In this document: positions 34,739 through 43,456 of the stretch, piece after piece
How the letters are laid out: each line of letters opens with the position of its first letter
Position numbering within the stretch: position 1 is the stretch's first letter
Source: Anaerotignum propionicum DSM 1682
GTDB taxonomy: Bacteria; Bacillota; Clostridia; Lachnospirales; Anaerotignaceae
Assembly (NCBI RefSeq): GCF_001561955.1
Contig: NZ_CP014223.1
Coordinates: 806,001 to 870,000, forward strand
Direction: 5' to 3'
Length of the DNA: 64,000 nt
Position numbers and translations under genes: made by a program
The notes under the pieces: model-generated
The model's database searches: none
The model's input: only the letters and a program-made list of their open reading frames with translations
Told to the model about the DNA's origin: nothing

Positions 34739-36118
34739 ATGTTTGATCTGTTGATCATGTTGAGCAGATATCTATTTATCTTTTATATTGGATTCTTTTT
34801 ATGGCAGGGCATTGTTTATATTGCGTATGAACAGGGCGGCTTTTTGGGCAGCCCTTATCATGCGGTTTCTATCCAACGACGCCTTATTATTTTAATGCAC
34901 ATTACAGCTTTTTTGATCTTGGCTTTTAATCGGGATTCAGGTATATATGATTGGAAAACTGTTGTGTTTGGGGCGGCAGGATGTGTTTTTCTGCTGGCAT
35001 CAATACATTTTTTAGACCGATTTTATTATGAAGGGTGTCCTTTGATTTGGACAGGTACGCTTTTTTTGATGGACTTAAGCTTAATTATGCTTCAAAGAAT
35101 CGATCCAAGCTTAGCCTATAAGCAATTGATGTGGATGGTTATAGGACTGGCGGGTATGTTAATGCTCCCATTCTTTTTCCGTTTGATACCACGCTTTGAA
35201 GTTTTTGAATGGGCATATATTATTTTTTGTTTCGGTTTATTATTGTGCACAAAAATTTTTGGTGTAGAACGTCATGGTTCCACAAACTGGCTGAGTATTA
35301 GCGGAATCACCTTTCAGCCTTCCGAATTGGTAAAGTTTTTATTTATTTTTTACCTTGCAAGTGTATTTCGTAAAAGGATTGAATGGAAAGAATTCATTAT
35401 TACTGGTGTGCTAAGTGCAGGGGTGGTTATGCTTTTGGTTTTGCAAAAGGACTTAGGAAGTGCGTTAATCTTCTTTATGACTTATATGGTTATGCTCTAT
35501 ATTGCCACCGCAAATGAGTTTTTATTTTTGTTGGGTATGGGGGCGGCATCCTTTGCCGCTACGTTGGCCTTCAAAATTTTCTCCCATGTTCGGGTGCGTG
35601 TTGCCGCTTGGCAAAACCCTTGGGCGGATATTGACCGTGGTGGATATCAAATTGTAAACTCCTTATTTGCAATTACTACATGGGGGCTTTTAGGCAGCGG
35701 ATTGACTAAGGGAATGCCGAAAAGTATACCTGTAGTGGAAAGTGATTTTATTTTTGCTGCAATTTGCGAGGAATTTGGTGCACTGTTTGGCGCAGGGGTT
35801 ATTTGCATCTTTATCATGCTGCTATACAGGGGTGTGCGTATTGCTTTGGATTCCAAACGAAGATATTATAGTATTTTGGCCATTGGAGTTACAACAATGC
35901 TTTGTTTCCAAGCTTTTATTATCATTGGCGGTGTGATTAAGCTCATCCCTTTAACAGGGGTTACTCTTCCTTTTGTTAGCTATGGTGGCACCTCTGTTTT
36001 GGTTAGCCTTATGATGATAGGGCTTTTGCAGTGGGTTTGTGTTTATTGTGAACAACATGGCGTTGACGAGGAAGCTCCTCCGATTTTTGAAGTTGAGGGA
36101 GGGGAAGATTATGAATAA
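34739..36118 (+). CDS. SEDS-family peptidoglycan polymerase (FtsW/RodA/SpoVE)
   Basis: 459 residues with about 12 membrane helices. The first three helices (residues 1-110) precede the usual FtsW/RodA core. Core motifs: GSTNWLSISGITFQPSELVKF, LQKDLGSALIF, the WQNPWADIDRGGYQIVNSL loop, and VESDFIFAAICEEFG with the catalytic-type Asp. SEDS proteins polymerise lipid II with a partner class B PBP, encoded by the overlapping next gene. The pairing and N-terminal extension resemble the elongation-type RodA-PbpA pair of actinobacteria and clostridia rather than a dcw-cluster FtsW. Confidence 0.9.
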   Translation: MFDLLIMLSRYLFIFYIGFFLWQGIVYIAYEQGGFLGSPYHAVSIQRRLIILMHITAFLILAFNRDSGIYDWKTVVFGAAGCVFLLASIHFLDRFYYEGCPLIWTGTLFLMDLSLIMLQRIDPSLAYKQLMWMVIGLAGMLMLPFFFRLIPRFEVFEWAYIIFCFGLLLCTKIFGVERHGSTNWLSISGITFQPSELVKFLFIFYLASVFRKRIEWKEFIITGVLSAGVVMLLVLQKDLGSALIFFMTYMVMLYIATANEFLFLLGMGAASFAATLAFKIFSHVRVRVAAWQNPWADIDRGGYQIVNSLFAITTWGLLGSGLTKGMPKSIPVVESDFIFAAICEEFGALFGAGVICIFIMLLYRGVRIALDSKRRYYSILAIGVTTMLCFQAFIIIGGVIKLIPLTGVTLPFVSYGGTSVLVSLMMIGLLQWVCVYCEQHGVDEEAPPIFEVEGGEDYE

Positions 36119-37517
36119 TATGAAAAGAAGTATTAGACGAATTTTTTGGCTTCTGGTTCTTTGTTTTTTTCTTTTACTGGGGTACATGGGTAAACTGGTT
36201 TTAATGGATCGTGATGGGATTTCCGCCAATTCCTATAATGCCCGTTTGCGTTATGTGGATAACACCATTCGTCGTGGAGATATCATTGATAGGAATGGAG
36301 AGGTTCTGGCTACCAGCGTATTGCAAAGTGATGGCACATATGAGAGAAAATATCTCCGATCCCGTATGGCGGCCCACATTACAGGTTATAGCAGTGTTGG
36401 GAAAACAGGGGTTGAGGCTGCTGAAAATTTTCAGATGATGACATTGCATAACGAATTTTTTCAAAGAGTACTATCTGTTTCCACAGGAAAAGAATTGGTG
36501 GGTAACAGTGTTGTAGTAACGGTTGACATGGATATTCAGACAACTGCAGGTAATCTTTTGGGGAATGCCAGGGGGGCAGTGGTGGTGATGGAACCATCAA
36601 CAGGGCGAATATTGGCATTACAGGCATATCCCGATTTTGATCCCAATACCGTTGCTGCCAATTGGGACAACTTAAAGGATAATGAGAATAGTCCCTTGGT
36701 GAACCGAGCAACTCAAGGCCTATATCCCCCCGGATCCACTTTCAAACTAGTGAGTTCTCTGGCCGTAATGGAAAATAAAAAGGACTGGAAAACAAGAACC
36801 TATGAATGCACCGGAGAAGCTGAATTTGAAAATAAGGTGATTCATTGTTATAATAATAAGGCACACGGAACTGTAGATTTGAAACAGGCCTTGACAGTTT
36901 CCTGCAACTGCTATTTTGCACAATTGGCCACAGAAATCGGGGCATCTAAGCTAAAAGGTGTAATGGAGCGGGTGGGTATGGAAACGCCTTCTTTATTTGA
37001 CTTGGCTTATAGCCAAAATAAAATTGGGTTGGATGCAAATACTTCGGAAAGTGAACTGGTTGAAACAGCAATTGGTCAGGGTAAAACAGCTGTAACGCCA
37101 TTGTACATGGCAATGCTGGCATCAGCTATTGCAAACGAAGGCATTATGATGCAACCTTATATAATAGACCATATTCAATACAGCAATGGTAAGGTGGGAA
37201 AGCAAACGGTTCCGAAAAAGTTGGCAGAAATTTGTACAACAGAGGAAGCCACCGCTCTTCGAGATATGATGGTCTCTGTTGTGGAAAAAGGTACGGGTAC
37301 TGCTGCATCTGTGAAAGGGATCACAGTGGCAGGAAAAACCGGTACAGCTGAAAATGCCACGGGAAATGACCATTCATGGTTTGTTGGCTTTGCACCGGCG
37401 GAAGATCCAAAGGTAGCAGTGGCGGTAGTAATCGAAAATTCTAAAGCATACGGCAGTGCAACACCGATTGCCGGGAAAGTGATAAAAGAGGCTCTGAATC
37501 AACTAGAGAATGAATAA
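36111..37517 (+). CDS. Class B penicillin-binding protein (PbpA-like transpeptidase)
   Basis: 468 residues from the ATG at 36111, overlapping the SEDS gene by eight bases behind GGGAGGGG. One N-terminal membrane helix (RRIFWLLVLCFFLLLGYMG) is followed by a short N-terminal region beginning RRGDIIDRNGEVLA and then the transpeptidase domain. Active-site motifs are STFK (PPGSTFKLV, Ser nucleophile), SCN (VSCNCYF) and KTG (AGKTGTAE). It cross-links peptidoglycan outside the membrane, working with the SEDS polymerase. It is shorter than classic FtsI or PBP2, like mycobacterial PbpA. Confidence 0.92.
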   Translation: MNNMKRSIRRIFWLLVLCFFLLLGYMGKLVLMDRDGISANSYNARLRYVDNTIRRGDIIDRNGEVLATSVLQSDGTYERKYLRSRMAAHITGYSSVGKTGVEAAENFQMMTLHNEFFQRVLSVSTGKELVGNSVVVTVDMDIQTTAGNLLGNARGAVVVMEPSTGRILALQAYPDFDPNTVAANWDNLKDNENSPLVNRATQGLYPPGSTFKLVSSLAVMENKKDWKTRTYECTGEAEFENKVIHCYNNKAHGTVDLKQALTVSCNCYFAQLATEIGASKLKGVMERVGMETPSLFDLAYSQNKIGLDANTSESELVETAIGQGKTAVTPLYMAMLASAIANEGIMMQPYIIDHIQYSNGKVGKQTVPKKLAEICTTEEATALRDMMVSVVEKGTGTAASVKGITVAGKTGTAENATGNDHSWFVGFAPAEDPKVAVAVVIENSKAYGSATPIAGKVIKEALNQLENE

Positions 37518-37646
37518 ATTTTCAGTTTGTTGGGATTTATACCATAATTAGCAGCGAAAAAGCAAGTTAGTATGGTGACTTTTCCTACACAAATAGAAGA
37601 TGAAATAAAATTTTGTATTGAAAAAGAAACAAAAATTACTTATTTG

Positions 37647-37675
37647 AACCGTTTCTCAGACAAAGCGGTTTTTCC
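37647..37675 (+). terminator. Probable terminator of the U32-SEDS-PBP operon
   Basis: AACCGTTT pairs with AAAGCGGTT (one bulge; 37647-37654 with 37662-37670), then TTT. It lies 130 bases after the PBP stop. Confidence 0.6.
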
Positions 37676-38069
37676 TAAAGAAAGACCGCTCAGTTTATGT
37701 ATATTTTTGATTAAAACCGTTAAATATGAACACAAATTATGCAAAGTGTGAAAGGCATTTTTGCATAATTTTTAACAAAAAAACGGATAGAAAGAACACT
37801 GCAACGAAAAGTAGCAAGTGTTTATACTTCATTTTTAATTCTGATATAGAGAGTCAATAAGCTATTTTATAACGGTAAATTTTTTATTAACAAAGTCAAA
37901 ATAGCTAAAAAAGAAATGATTTTGGTTAAAAAAAAGTTTTTATTGACAAAAAATAACGTTTTTTACCTCAACATTTTGTAAAAATAAAAGAGCTTCAATT
38001 GTGAAAAATTTTTTTGAATTGAAAATGTCCAAAATTTTTCAAATAATAATAATTTTTTAACAATTTAGG
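37676..38069. other. AT-rich spacer upstream of the acrylate operon
   Basis: About 390 bases dominated by A and T runs. A TTGACA at 37943-37948 has no -10 partner at the right distance. No genes, RNAs or repeats were recognised. Confidence 0.4.
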
Positions 38070-38098
38070 TTGCAATAAAAAATGAATAGTGTTATAAT
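38070..38098 (+). promoter_or_regulatory. Sigma-70 promoter of lcdCAB(-pct)
   Basis: TTGCAA (38070-38075), 17 bases, TATAAT (38093-38098). It leaves a leader of about 210 bases before lcdC. Confidence 0.8.
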
Positions 38099-38120
38099 CA
38101 AGACGATAACAGGAGGGTTC

Positions 38121-38150
38121 ATGCAACAAGATTTTTTGGTTGCAGCATAA
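38121..38150 (+). CDS. Possible 9-residue leader peptide in the lcd leader
   Basis: AGGAGGG (38111-38117) is followed three bases later by an ATG that opens MQQDFLVAA and a TAA. The same bases can form a hairpin (ATGCAAC with GTTGCAGCAT). The ribosome site is among the best in the window, yet it serves only this tiny frame. Spacing is slightly short. It could be a leader peptide controlling lcdC or the relic of a lost start. Confidence 0.3.
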   Translation: MQQDFLVAA

Positions 38151-38317
38151 ATAAATTAGCTTATATTCTGTAATAATATTGGATATAGGTTTTTTCTGTT
38201 GTCATTGTAGGATAAAGTTTTTTATGAACCATATTGTGGCTTTTTGATAGCCGAAAAAATCGAAAATAGCGAGTTGTTTTATTCGTATGAGATAAATATG
38301 GAGGAGGACAAAAGAGA

Positions 38318-39097
38318 ATGTACACATTAGGTATTGATGTGGGTTCCGCTTCTTCAAAGGCTGTAATTTTGAAGGACGGAAAAGACATTGTGGCTGCGGA
38401 GGTTGTTCAGGTAGGAACAGGATCTTCCGGTCCTCAGAGGGCACTTGATAAGGCCTTTGAGGTAAGCGGACTGAAAAAAGAGGATATCTCTTATACAGTC
38501 GCAACCGGCTATGGCAGATTTAATTTTTCTGATGCAGATAAGCAAATCAGTGAAATCAGCTGTCATGCCAAAGGAATTTATTTTTTGGTACCCACTGCAC
38601 GCACCATCATTGACATTGGCGGGCAGGATGCGAAGGCAATCCGTCTAGATGACAAGGGTGGTATCAAGCAGTTTTTTATGAATGATAAATGTGCGGCAGG
38701 TACAGGGCGTTTCCTGGAAGTAATGGCAAGAGTATTGGAAACTACCCTGGATGAAATGGCCGAATTGGATGAACAAGCTACAGATACTGCACCGATCAGC
38801 AGCACTTGTACAGTATTTGCAGAATCTGAGGTTATCTCTCAGTTATCCAATGGCGTAAGTAGAAATAACATCATTAAAGGTGTTCACCTTTCAGTTGCCA
38901 GCAGAGCTTGCGGCTTGGCTTACAGAGGCGGCTTGGAAAAAGACGTCGTAATGACAGGCGGTGTTGCAAAAAACGCAGGCGTAGTTAGAGCGGTGGCTGG
39001 TGTATTGAAAACAGACGTAATTGTGGCACCAAATCCACAAACGACAGGCGCGCTGGGTGCGGCATTGTACGCATATGAAGCGGCACAAAAAAAATAA
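38318..39097 (+). CDS. lcdC: 2-hydroxyacyl-CoA dehydratase activator (lactoyl-CoA dehydratase component C)
   Basis: 259 residues, BcrAD/BadFG ATPase of the ASKHA fold. The N-terminal phosphate loop is YTLGIDVGSASSKAVILKDG, a second GIDVG-type motif is IDIGGQDAKAI, and the adenosine motif is VVMTGGVAKNAGV. The two cysteines that hold the bridging [4Fe-4S] cluster of the homodimer are Cys125 (NDKCAAGTGRFLE) and Cys164 (SSTCTVFAESEV). ATP hydrolysis drives a single electron from reduced ferredoxin or flavodoxin onto the dehydratase, starting ketyl-radical chemistry. Ribosome site GGAGGAGG; first structural gene of the cluster. Confidence 0.95.
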   Translation: MYTLGIDVGSASSKAVILKDGKDIVAAEVVQVGTGSSGPQRALDKAFEVSGLKKEDISYTVATGYGRFNFSDADKQISEISCHAKGIYFLVPTARTIIDIGGQDAKAIRLDDKGGIKQFFMNDKCAAGTGRFLEVMARVLETTLDEMAELDEQATDTAPISSTCTVFAESEVISQLSNGVSRNNIIKGVHLSVASRACGLAYRGGLEKDVVMTGGVAKNAGVVRAVAGVLKTDVIVAPNPQTTGALGAALYAYEAAQKK

Positions 39098-39112
39098 GAA
39101 AGAGGGATTAGA

Positions 39113-40381
39113 ATGAGTTTAACACAAGGCATGAAAGCAAAACAGTTGTTAGCCTACTTTCAGGGAAAGGCTGATCAAGATGCAAGAGAAGCAAAAGCAA
39201 GAGGCGAACTTGTTTGTTGGTCTGCTTCCGTAGCTCCCCCTGAATTCTGCGTGACAATGGGTATCGCAATGATTTATCCTGAGACCCACGCAGCAGGTAT
39301 TGGCGCAAGAAAAGGCGCAATGGACATGTTGGAAGTTGCTGATAGAAAAGGCTACAATGTTGACTGCTGTTCTTACGGCAGAGTAAACATGGGTTACATG
39401 GAATGCCTGAAGGAAGCTGCAATTACAGGTGTAAAACCTGAGGTTTTGGTCAACTCTCCTGCAGCAGACGTTCCTCTGCCTGACTTGGTAATCACATGTA
39501 ATAACATTTGTAATACATTGTTGAAATGGTATGAAAACCTTGCGGCAGAATTAGACATTCCTTGCATCGTTATCGACGTTCCTTTCAACCACACAATGCC
39601 TATTCCTGAATATGCAAAAGCTTACATTGCAGATCAGTTTAGAAATGCAATTTCTCAGCTGGAAGTAATCTGTGGTAGACCTTTTGACTGGAAGAAGTTT
39701 AAAGAAGTTAAAGATCAGACACAGCGTTCTGTATACCACTGGAACAGAATTGCAGAAATGGCTAAATATAAACCATCACCTTTGAATGGCTTCGACTTGT
39801 TTAATTACATGGCATTGATCGTTGCTTGCCGTTCTTTGGATTATGCTGAAATTACATTCAAAGCATTTGCTGATGAATTAGAAGAAAACTTGAAGGCTGG
39901 TATCTATGCATTCAAGGGCGCTGAAAAGACTCGTTTCCAATGGGAAGGTATTGCTGTATGGCCTCACTTGGGTCACACATTCAAGTCCATGAAGAACCTC
40001 AATTCTATCATGACAGGTACAGCTTACCCTGCACTTTGGGATTTGCACTATGATGCAAACGATGAATCTATGCACTCTATGGCAGAAGCTTATACAAGAA
40101 TTTATATTAACACATGCTTACAGAACAAAGTTGAAGTTTTGTTGGGCATCATGGAAAAAGGCCAGGTTGACGGTACAGTTTATCACTTGAACAGAAGCTG
40201 TAAGTTGATGAGCTTCCTGAACGTTGAAACAGCTGAAATTATCAAAGAAAAGAATGGTTTGCCTTATGTAAGCATCGATGGTGACCAGACAGATCCTCGC
40301 GTATTCTCTCCCGCACAGTTTGATACACGTGTTCAGGCACTGGTTGAAATGATGGAAGCCAACATGGCTGCAGCAGAATAA
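39113..40381 (+). CDS. lcdA: (R)-lactoyl-CoA dehydratase alpha subunit (HgdA family)
   Basis: 422 residues (about 48 kDa, matching the larger subunit of the C. propionicum enzyme). Family blocks: ELVCWSASVAPPEFCVTMGI, ARKGAMDMLEVADRKGYNVD, CCSYGRVNMGYMECL, and HLNRSCKLMS near residue 360; Cys residues in these regions ligate a [4Fe-4S] cluster. With LcdB it removes water from lactoyl-CoA to give acryloyl-CoA after one-electron activation by LcdC. Codon use is strongly biased, as in korA and korB, fitting an abundant fermentation enzyme. Naming follows recognition of the sequence plus the neighbouring pct; related substrates are possible. Confidence 0.92.
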   Translation: MSLTQGMKAKQLLAYFQGKADQDAREAKARGELVCWSASVAPPEFCVTMGIAMIYPETHAAGIGARKGAMDMLEVADRKGYNVDCCSYGRVNMGYMECLKEAAITGVKPEVLVNSPAADVPLPDLVITCNNICNTLLKWYENLAAELDIPCIVIDVPFNHTMPIPEYAKAYIADQFRNAISQLEVICGRPFDWKKFKEVKDQTQRSVYHWNRIAEMAKYKPSPLNGFDLFNYMALIVACRSLDYAEITFKAFADELEENLKAGIYAFKGAEKTRFQWEGIAVWPHLGHTFKSMKNLNSIMTGTAYPALWDLHYDANDESMHSMAEAYTRIYINTCLQNKVEVLLGIMEKGQVDGTVYHLNRSCKLMSFLNVETAEIIKEKNGLPYVSIDGDQTDPRVFSPAQFDTRVQALVEMMEANMAAAE

Positions 40382-40397
40382 GAAGGAGGAGAAAACG

Positions 40398-41522
40398 ATG
40401 AGTAGAGTAGAAGCTATTTTATCCCAATTAAAAGACGTTGCCGCAAATCCTAAAAAGGCAATGGATGATTATAAGGCGGAAACAGGTAAGGGTGCAGTAG
40501 GTATTATGCCTATTTACTCCCCTGAAGAAATGGTACACGCAGCTGGTTATTTGCCTATGGGTATCTGGGGTGCACAAGGTAAAACAATTTCCAAGGCTCG
40601 TACATATCTTCCTGCATTTGCTTGTTCAGTTATGCAGCAGGTTATGGAACTGCAGTGTGAAGGCGCTTATGATGACCTTTCTGCTGTAATTTTCTCTGTA
40701 CCTTGTGATACATTAAAGTGCTTAAGCCAGAAATGGAAAGGCACATCCCCTGTAATTGTATTTACACATCCTCAGAACAGAGGCTTGGAAGCTGCAAATC
40801 AGTTCTTAGTAACAGAGTATGAATTGGTAAAGGCTCAGCTTGAATCAGTTTTGGGTGTAAAAATTTCAAACGCTGCTTTGGAGAATTCCATTGCAATTTA
40901 CAATGAAAACAGAGCAGTTATGCGTGAATTTGTAAAGGTTGCAGCTGATTACCCTCAGGTAATTGATGCAGTTAGCCGTCATGCTGTTTTCAAAGCAAGA
41001 CAGTTCATGTTAAAAGAAAAACACACAGCACTTGTAAAAGAGCTCATTGCTGAAATTAAGGCTACACCTGTTCAGCCTTGGGATGGCAAGAAAGTTGTTG
41101 TTACAGGTATCTTACTTGAGCCCAACGAATTGCTTGATATCTTCAATGAATTCAAAATTGCTATCGTTGATGACGATTTGGCTCAGGAATCCAGACAGAT
41201 TCGTGTTGACGTTCTGGATGGCGAAGGTGGCCCTCTTTATAGAATGGCAAAAGCTTGGCAGCAAATGTACGGTTGCTCTCTTGCAACTGATACAAAGAAA
41301 GGCCGCGGCAGAATGCTGATCAACAAGACAATTCAGACAGGTGCAGATGCTATCGTTGTTGCGATGATGAAATTCTGTGATCCTGAAGAATGGGATTACC
41401 CTGTAATGTACAGAGAATTTGAAGAAAAAGGCGTTAAGAGTCTGATGATCGAAGTTGATCAGGAAGTTTCTTCCTTCGAACAGATCAAGACAAGACTGCA
41501 GTCTTTCGTAGAAATGCTGTAA
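40398..41522 (+). CDS. lcdB: (R)-lactoyl-CoA dehydratase beta subunit (HgdB family)
   Basis: 374 residues (about 41-42 kDa). HgdB-type blocks: GIMPIYSPEEMVHAAGYLPM, ARTYLPAFACSVMQQVMEL, IFSVPCDTLKCLSQKWKG, DDLAQESRQIRVDV and MMKFCDPEEWDYPVM. Three conserved Cys (FACS, VPCDT, KFCD) would bind the second [4Fe-4S] cluster. It is the partner of LcdA, separated by 16 bases with GAAGGAGG before its start. The operon probably continues to pct through the hairpin at 41550-41579. Confidence 0.92.
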   Translation: MSRVEAILSQLKDVAANPKKAMDDYKAETGKGAVGIMPIYSPEEMVHAAGYLPMGIWGAQGKTISKARTYLPAFACSVMQQVMELQCEGAYDDLSAVIFSVPCDTLKCLSQKWKGTSPVIVFTHPQNRGLEAANQFLVTEYELVKAQLESVLGVKISNAALENSIAIYNENRAVMREFVKVAADYPQVIDAVSRHAVFKARQFMLKEKHTALVKELIAEIKATPVQPWDGKKVVVTGILLEPNELLDIFNEFKIAIVDDDLAQESRQIRVDVLDGEGGPLYRMAKAWQQMYGCSLATDTKKGRGRMLINKTIQTGADAIVVAMMKFCDPEEWDYPVMYREFEEKGVKSLMIEVDQEVSSFEQIKTRLQSFVEML

Positions 41523-41549
41523 TTTGAACAATCGTTTGCTGAAAAACTG

Positions 41550-41579
41550 TACACTGGGGTGGGTGACTGCTCCAGTGTA
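41550..41579 (+). promoter_or_regulatory. Stable hairpin between lcdB and pct
   Basis: The 10-bp stem TACACTGGGG/CTCCAGTGTA (one GU pair) with a 10-nt loop is followed by TTGTAAT, not a T run. It is more likely an mRNA-stabilising or processing element than an efficient terminator. Confidence 0.5.
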
Positions 41580-41631
41580 TTGTAATAAGCAAATAAGCAA
41601 AAATCGATAAGATTTAGGAGGATTTTCGACA

Positions 41632-43206
41632 ATGAGAAAGGTTCCCATTATTACCGCAGATGAGGCTGCAAAGCTTATTAAAGACGGTGATACAGTTACA
41701 ACAAGTGGTTTCGTTGGAAATGCAATCCCTGAGGCTCTTGATAGAGCTGTAGAAAAAAGATTCTTAGAAACAGGCGAACCCAAAAACATTACATATGTTT
41801 ATTGTGGTTCTCAAGGTAACAGAGACGGAAGAGGTGCTGAGCACTTTGCTCATGAAGGCCTTTTAAAACGTTACATCGCTGGTCACTGGGCTACAGTTCC
41901 TGCTTTGGGTAAAATGGCTATGGAAAATAAAATGGAAGCATATAATGTATCTCAGGGTGCATTGTGTCATTTGTTCCGTGATATAGCTTCTCATAAGCCA
42001 GGCGTATTTACAAAGGTAGGTATCGGTACTTTCATTGACCCCAGAAATGGCGGCGGTAAAGTAAATGATATTACCAAAGAAGATATTGTTGAATTGGTAG
42101 AGATTAAGGGTCAGGAATATTTATTCTACCCTGCTTTTCCTATTCATGTAGCTCTTATTCGTGGTACTTACGCTGATGAAAGCGGAAATATCACATTTGA
42201 GAAAGAAGTTGCTCCTCTGGAAGGAACTTCAGTATGCCAGGCTGTTAAAAACAGTGGCGGTATCGTTGTAGTTCAGGTTGAAAGAGTAGTAAAAGCTGGT
42301 ACTCTTGACCCTCGTCATGTAAAAGTTCCAGGAATTTATGTTGACTATGTTGTTGTTGCTGACCCAGAAGATCATCAGCAATCTTTAGATTGTGAATATG
42401 ATCCTGCATTATCAGGCGAGCATAGAAGACCTGAAGTTGTTGGAGAACCACTTCCTTTGAGTGCAAAGAAAGTTATTGGTCGTCGTGGTGCCATTGAATT
42501 AGAAAAAGATGTTGCTGTAAATTTAGGTGTTGGTGCGCCTGAATATGTAGCAAGTGTTGCTGATGAAGAAGGTATCGTTGATTTTATGACTTTAACTGCT
42601 GAAAGTGGTGCTATTGGTGGTGTTCCTGCTGGTGGCGTTCGCTTTGGTGCTTCTTATAATGCGGATGCATTGATCGATCAAGGTTATCAATTCGATTACT
42701 ATGATGGCGGCGGCTTAGACCTTTGCTATTTAGGCTTAGCTGAATGCGATGAAAAAGGCAATATCAACGTTTCAAGATTTGGCCCTCGTATCGCTGGTTG
42801 TGGTGGTTTCATCAACATTACACAGAATACACCTAAGGTATTCTTCTGTGGTACTTTCACAGCAGGTGGCTTAAAGGTTAAAATTGAAGATGGCAAGGTT
42901 ATTATTGTTCAAGAAGGCAAGCAGAAAAAATTCTTGAAAGCTGTTGAGCAGATTACATTCAATGGTGACGTTGCACTTGCTAATAAGCAACAAGTAACTT
43001 ATATTACAGAAAGATGCGTATTCCTTTTGAAGGAAGATGGTTTGCACTTATCTGAAATTGCACCTGGTATTGATTTGCAGACACAGATTCTTGACGTTAT
43101 GGATTTTGCACCTATTATTGACAGAGATGCAAACGGCCAAATCAAATTGATGGACGCTGCTTTGTTTGCAGAAGGCTTAATGGGTCTGAAGGAAATGAAG
43201 TCCTGA
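41632..43206 (+). CDS. pct: Propionate CoA-transferase
   Basis: 524 residues, identical in length and, as far as I can recall, in sequence to the C. propionicum enzyme. It transfers CoA from propionyl-CoA or acetyl-CoA to (R)-lactate, feeding lactoyl-CoA to the dehydratase encoded just upstream. The N-terminal domain has the GDTVTTSGFVGNAIPEAL motif; the catalytic Glu is Glu324 in LTAESGAIGGVPAGG, the position published as the active-site glutamate of that enzyme, which forms a glutamyl-CoA thioester. The start has AGGAGG. It ends the cluster with a strong terminator; acryloyl-CoA reductase genes are not in the window. Confidence 0.97.
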   Translation: MRKVPIITADEAAKLIKDGDTVTTSGFVGNAIPEALDRAVEKRFLETGEPKNITYVYCGSQGNRDGRGAEHFAHEGLLKRYIAGHWATVPALGKMAMENKMEAYNVSQGALCHLFRDIASHKPGVFTKVGIGTFIDPRNGGGKVNDITKEDIVELVEIKGQEYLFYPAFPIHVALIRGTYADESGNITFEKEVAPLEGTSVCQAVKNSGGIVVVQVERVVKAGTLDPRHVKVPGIYVDYVVVADPEDHQQSLDCEYDPALSGEHRRPEVVGEPLPLSAKKVIGRRGAIELEKDVAVNLGVGAPEYVASVADEEGIVDFMTLTAESGAIGGVPAGGVRFGASYNADALIDQGYQFDYYDGGGLDLCYLGLAECDEKGNINVSRFGPRIAGCGGFINITQNTPKVFFCGTFTAGGLKVKIEDGKVIIVQEGKQKKFLKAVEQITFNGDVALANKQQVTYITERCVFLLKEDGLHLSEIAPGIDLQTQILDVMDFAPIIDRDANGQIKLMDAALFAEGLMGLKEMKS

Positions 43207-43237
43207 TTTCTGTTTGAAAAATATATATATAATATTA

Positions 43238-43273
43238 CCCCCTGTTTTCTAGAAAAGACAGGGGGATTTTTTT
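43238..43273 (+). terminator. Intrinsic terminator of pct
   Basis: CCCCCTGTTTTCT/AGAAAAGACAGGGGG (43238-43250 with 43251-43265, one bulged A) followed by ATTTTTTT. Confidence 0.92.
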
Positions 43274-43437
43274 CACTTTAGTTTAAAGAAAAACTACCTG
43301 TTCTGCAGGTGGTAATGTTAGCTTTGGCTTTTTGACAAATAGAACCATGGATTTTAGAAATTGAAATCGTATGGATGTCGAATATGGATTCAAAAACTTT
43401 TGATGTTGCAAGAAACAGCCTAAAGGGGATGAGAAAT

Positions 43438-43455
43438 TACCAGCTTAAGCTGGTA
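43438..43455 (-). terminator. Short perfect hairpin at the 3' end of the HD-GYP gene
   Basis: TACCAGCTTAAGCTGGTA is an 18-base perfect palindrome directly after the minus-strand stop. On that strand it is followed by ATTTCTC, so it would be only a weak terminator or a 3'-end stabiliser. Confidence 0.4.
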
Positions 43456-43456
43456 G

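Noticed and set aside
37943-37948. TTGACA as promoter for the acrylate operon
   Set aside because: No -10 hexamer at 16-18 bases; the TTGCAA-N17-TATAAT at 38070 is far better.
41112-41789. 225-codon minus-strand frame spanning the lcdB-pct junction
   Set aside because: It lies antisense to two well-identified genes and their spacer, with no ribosome site or recognisable domain.
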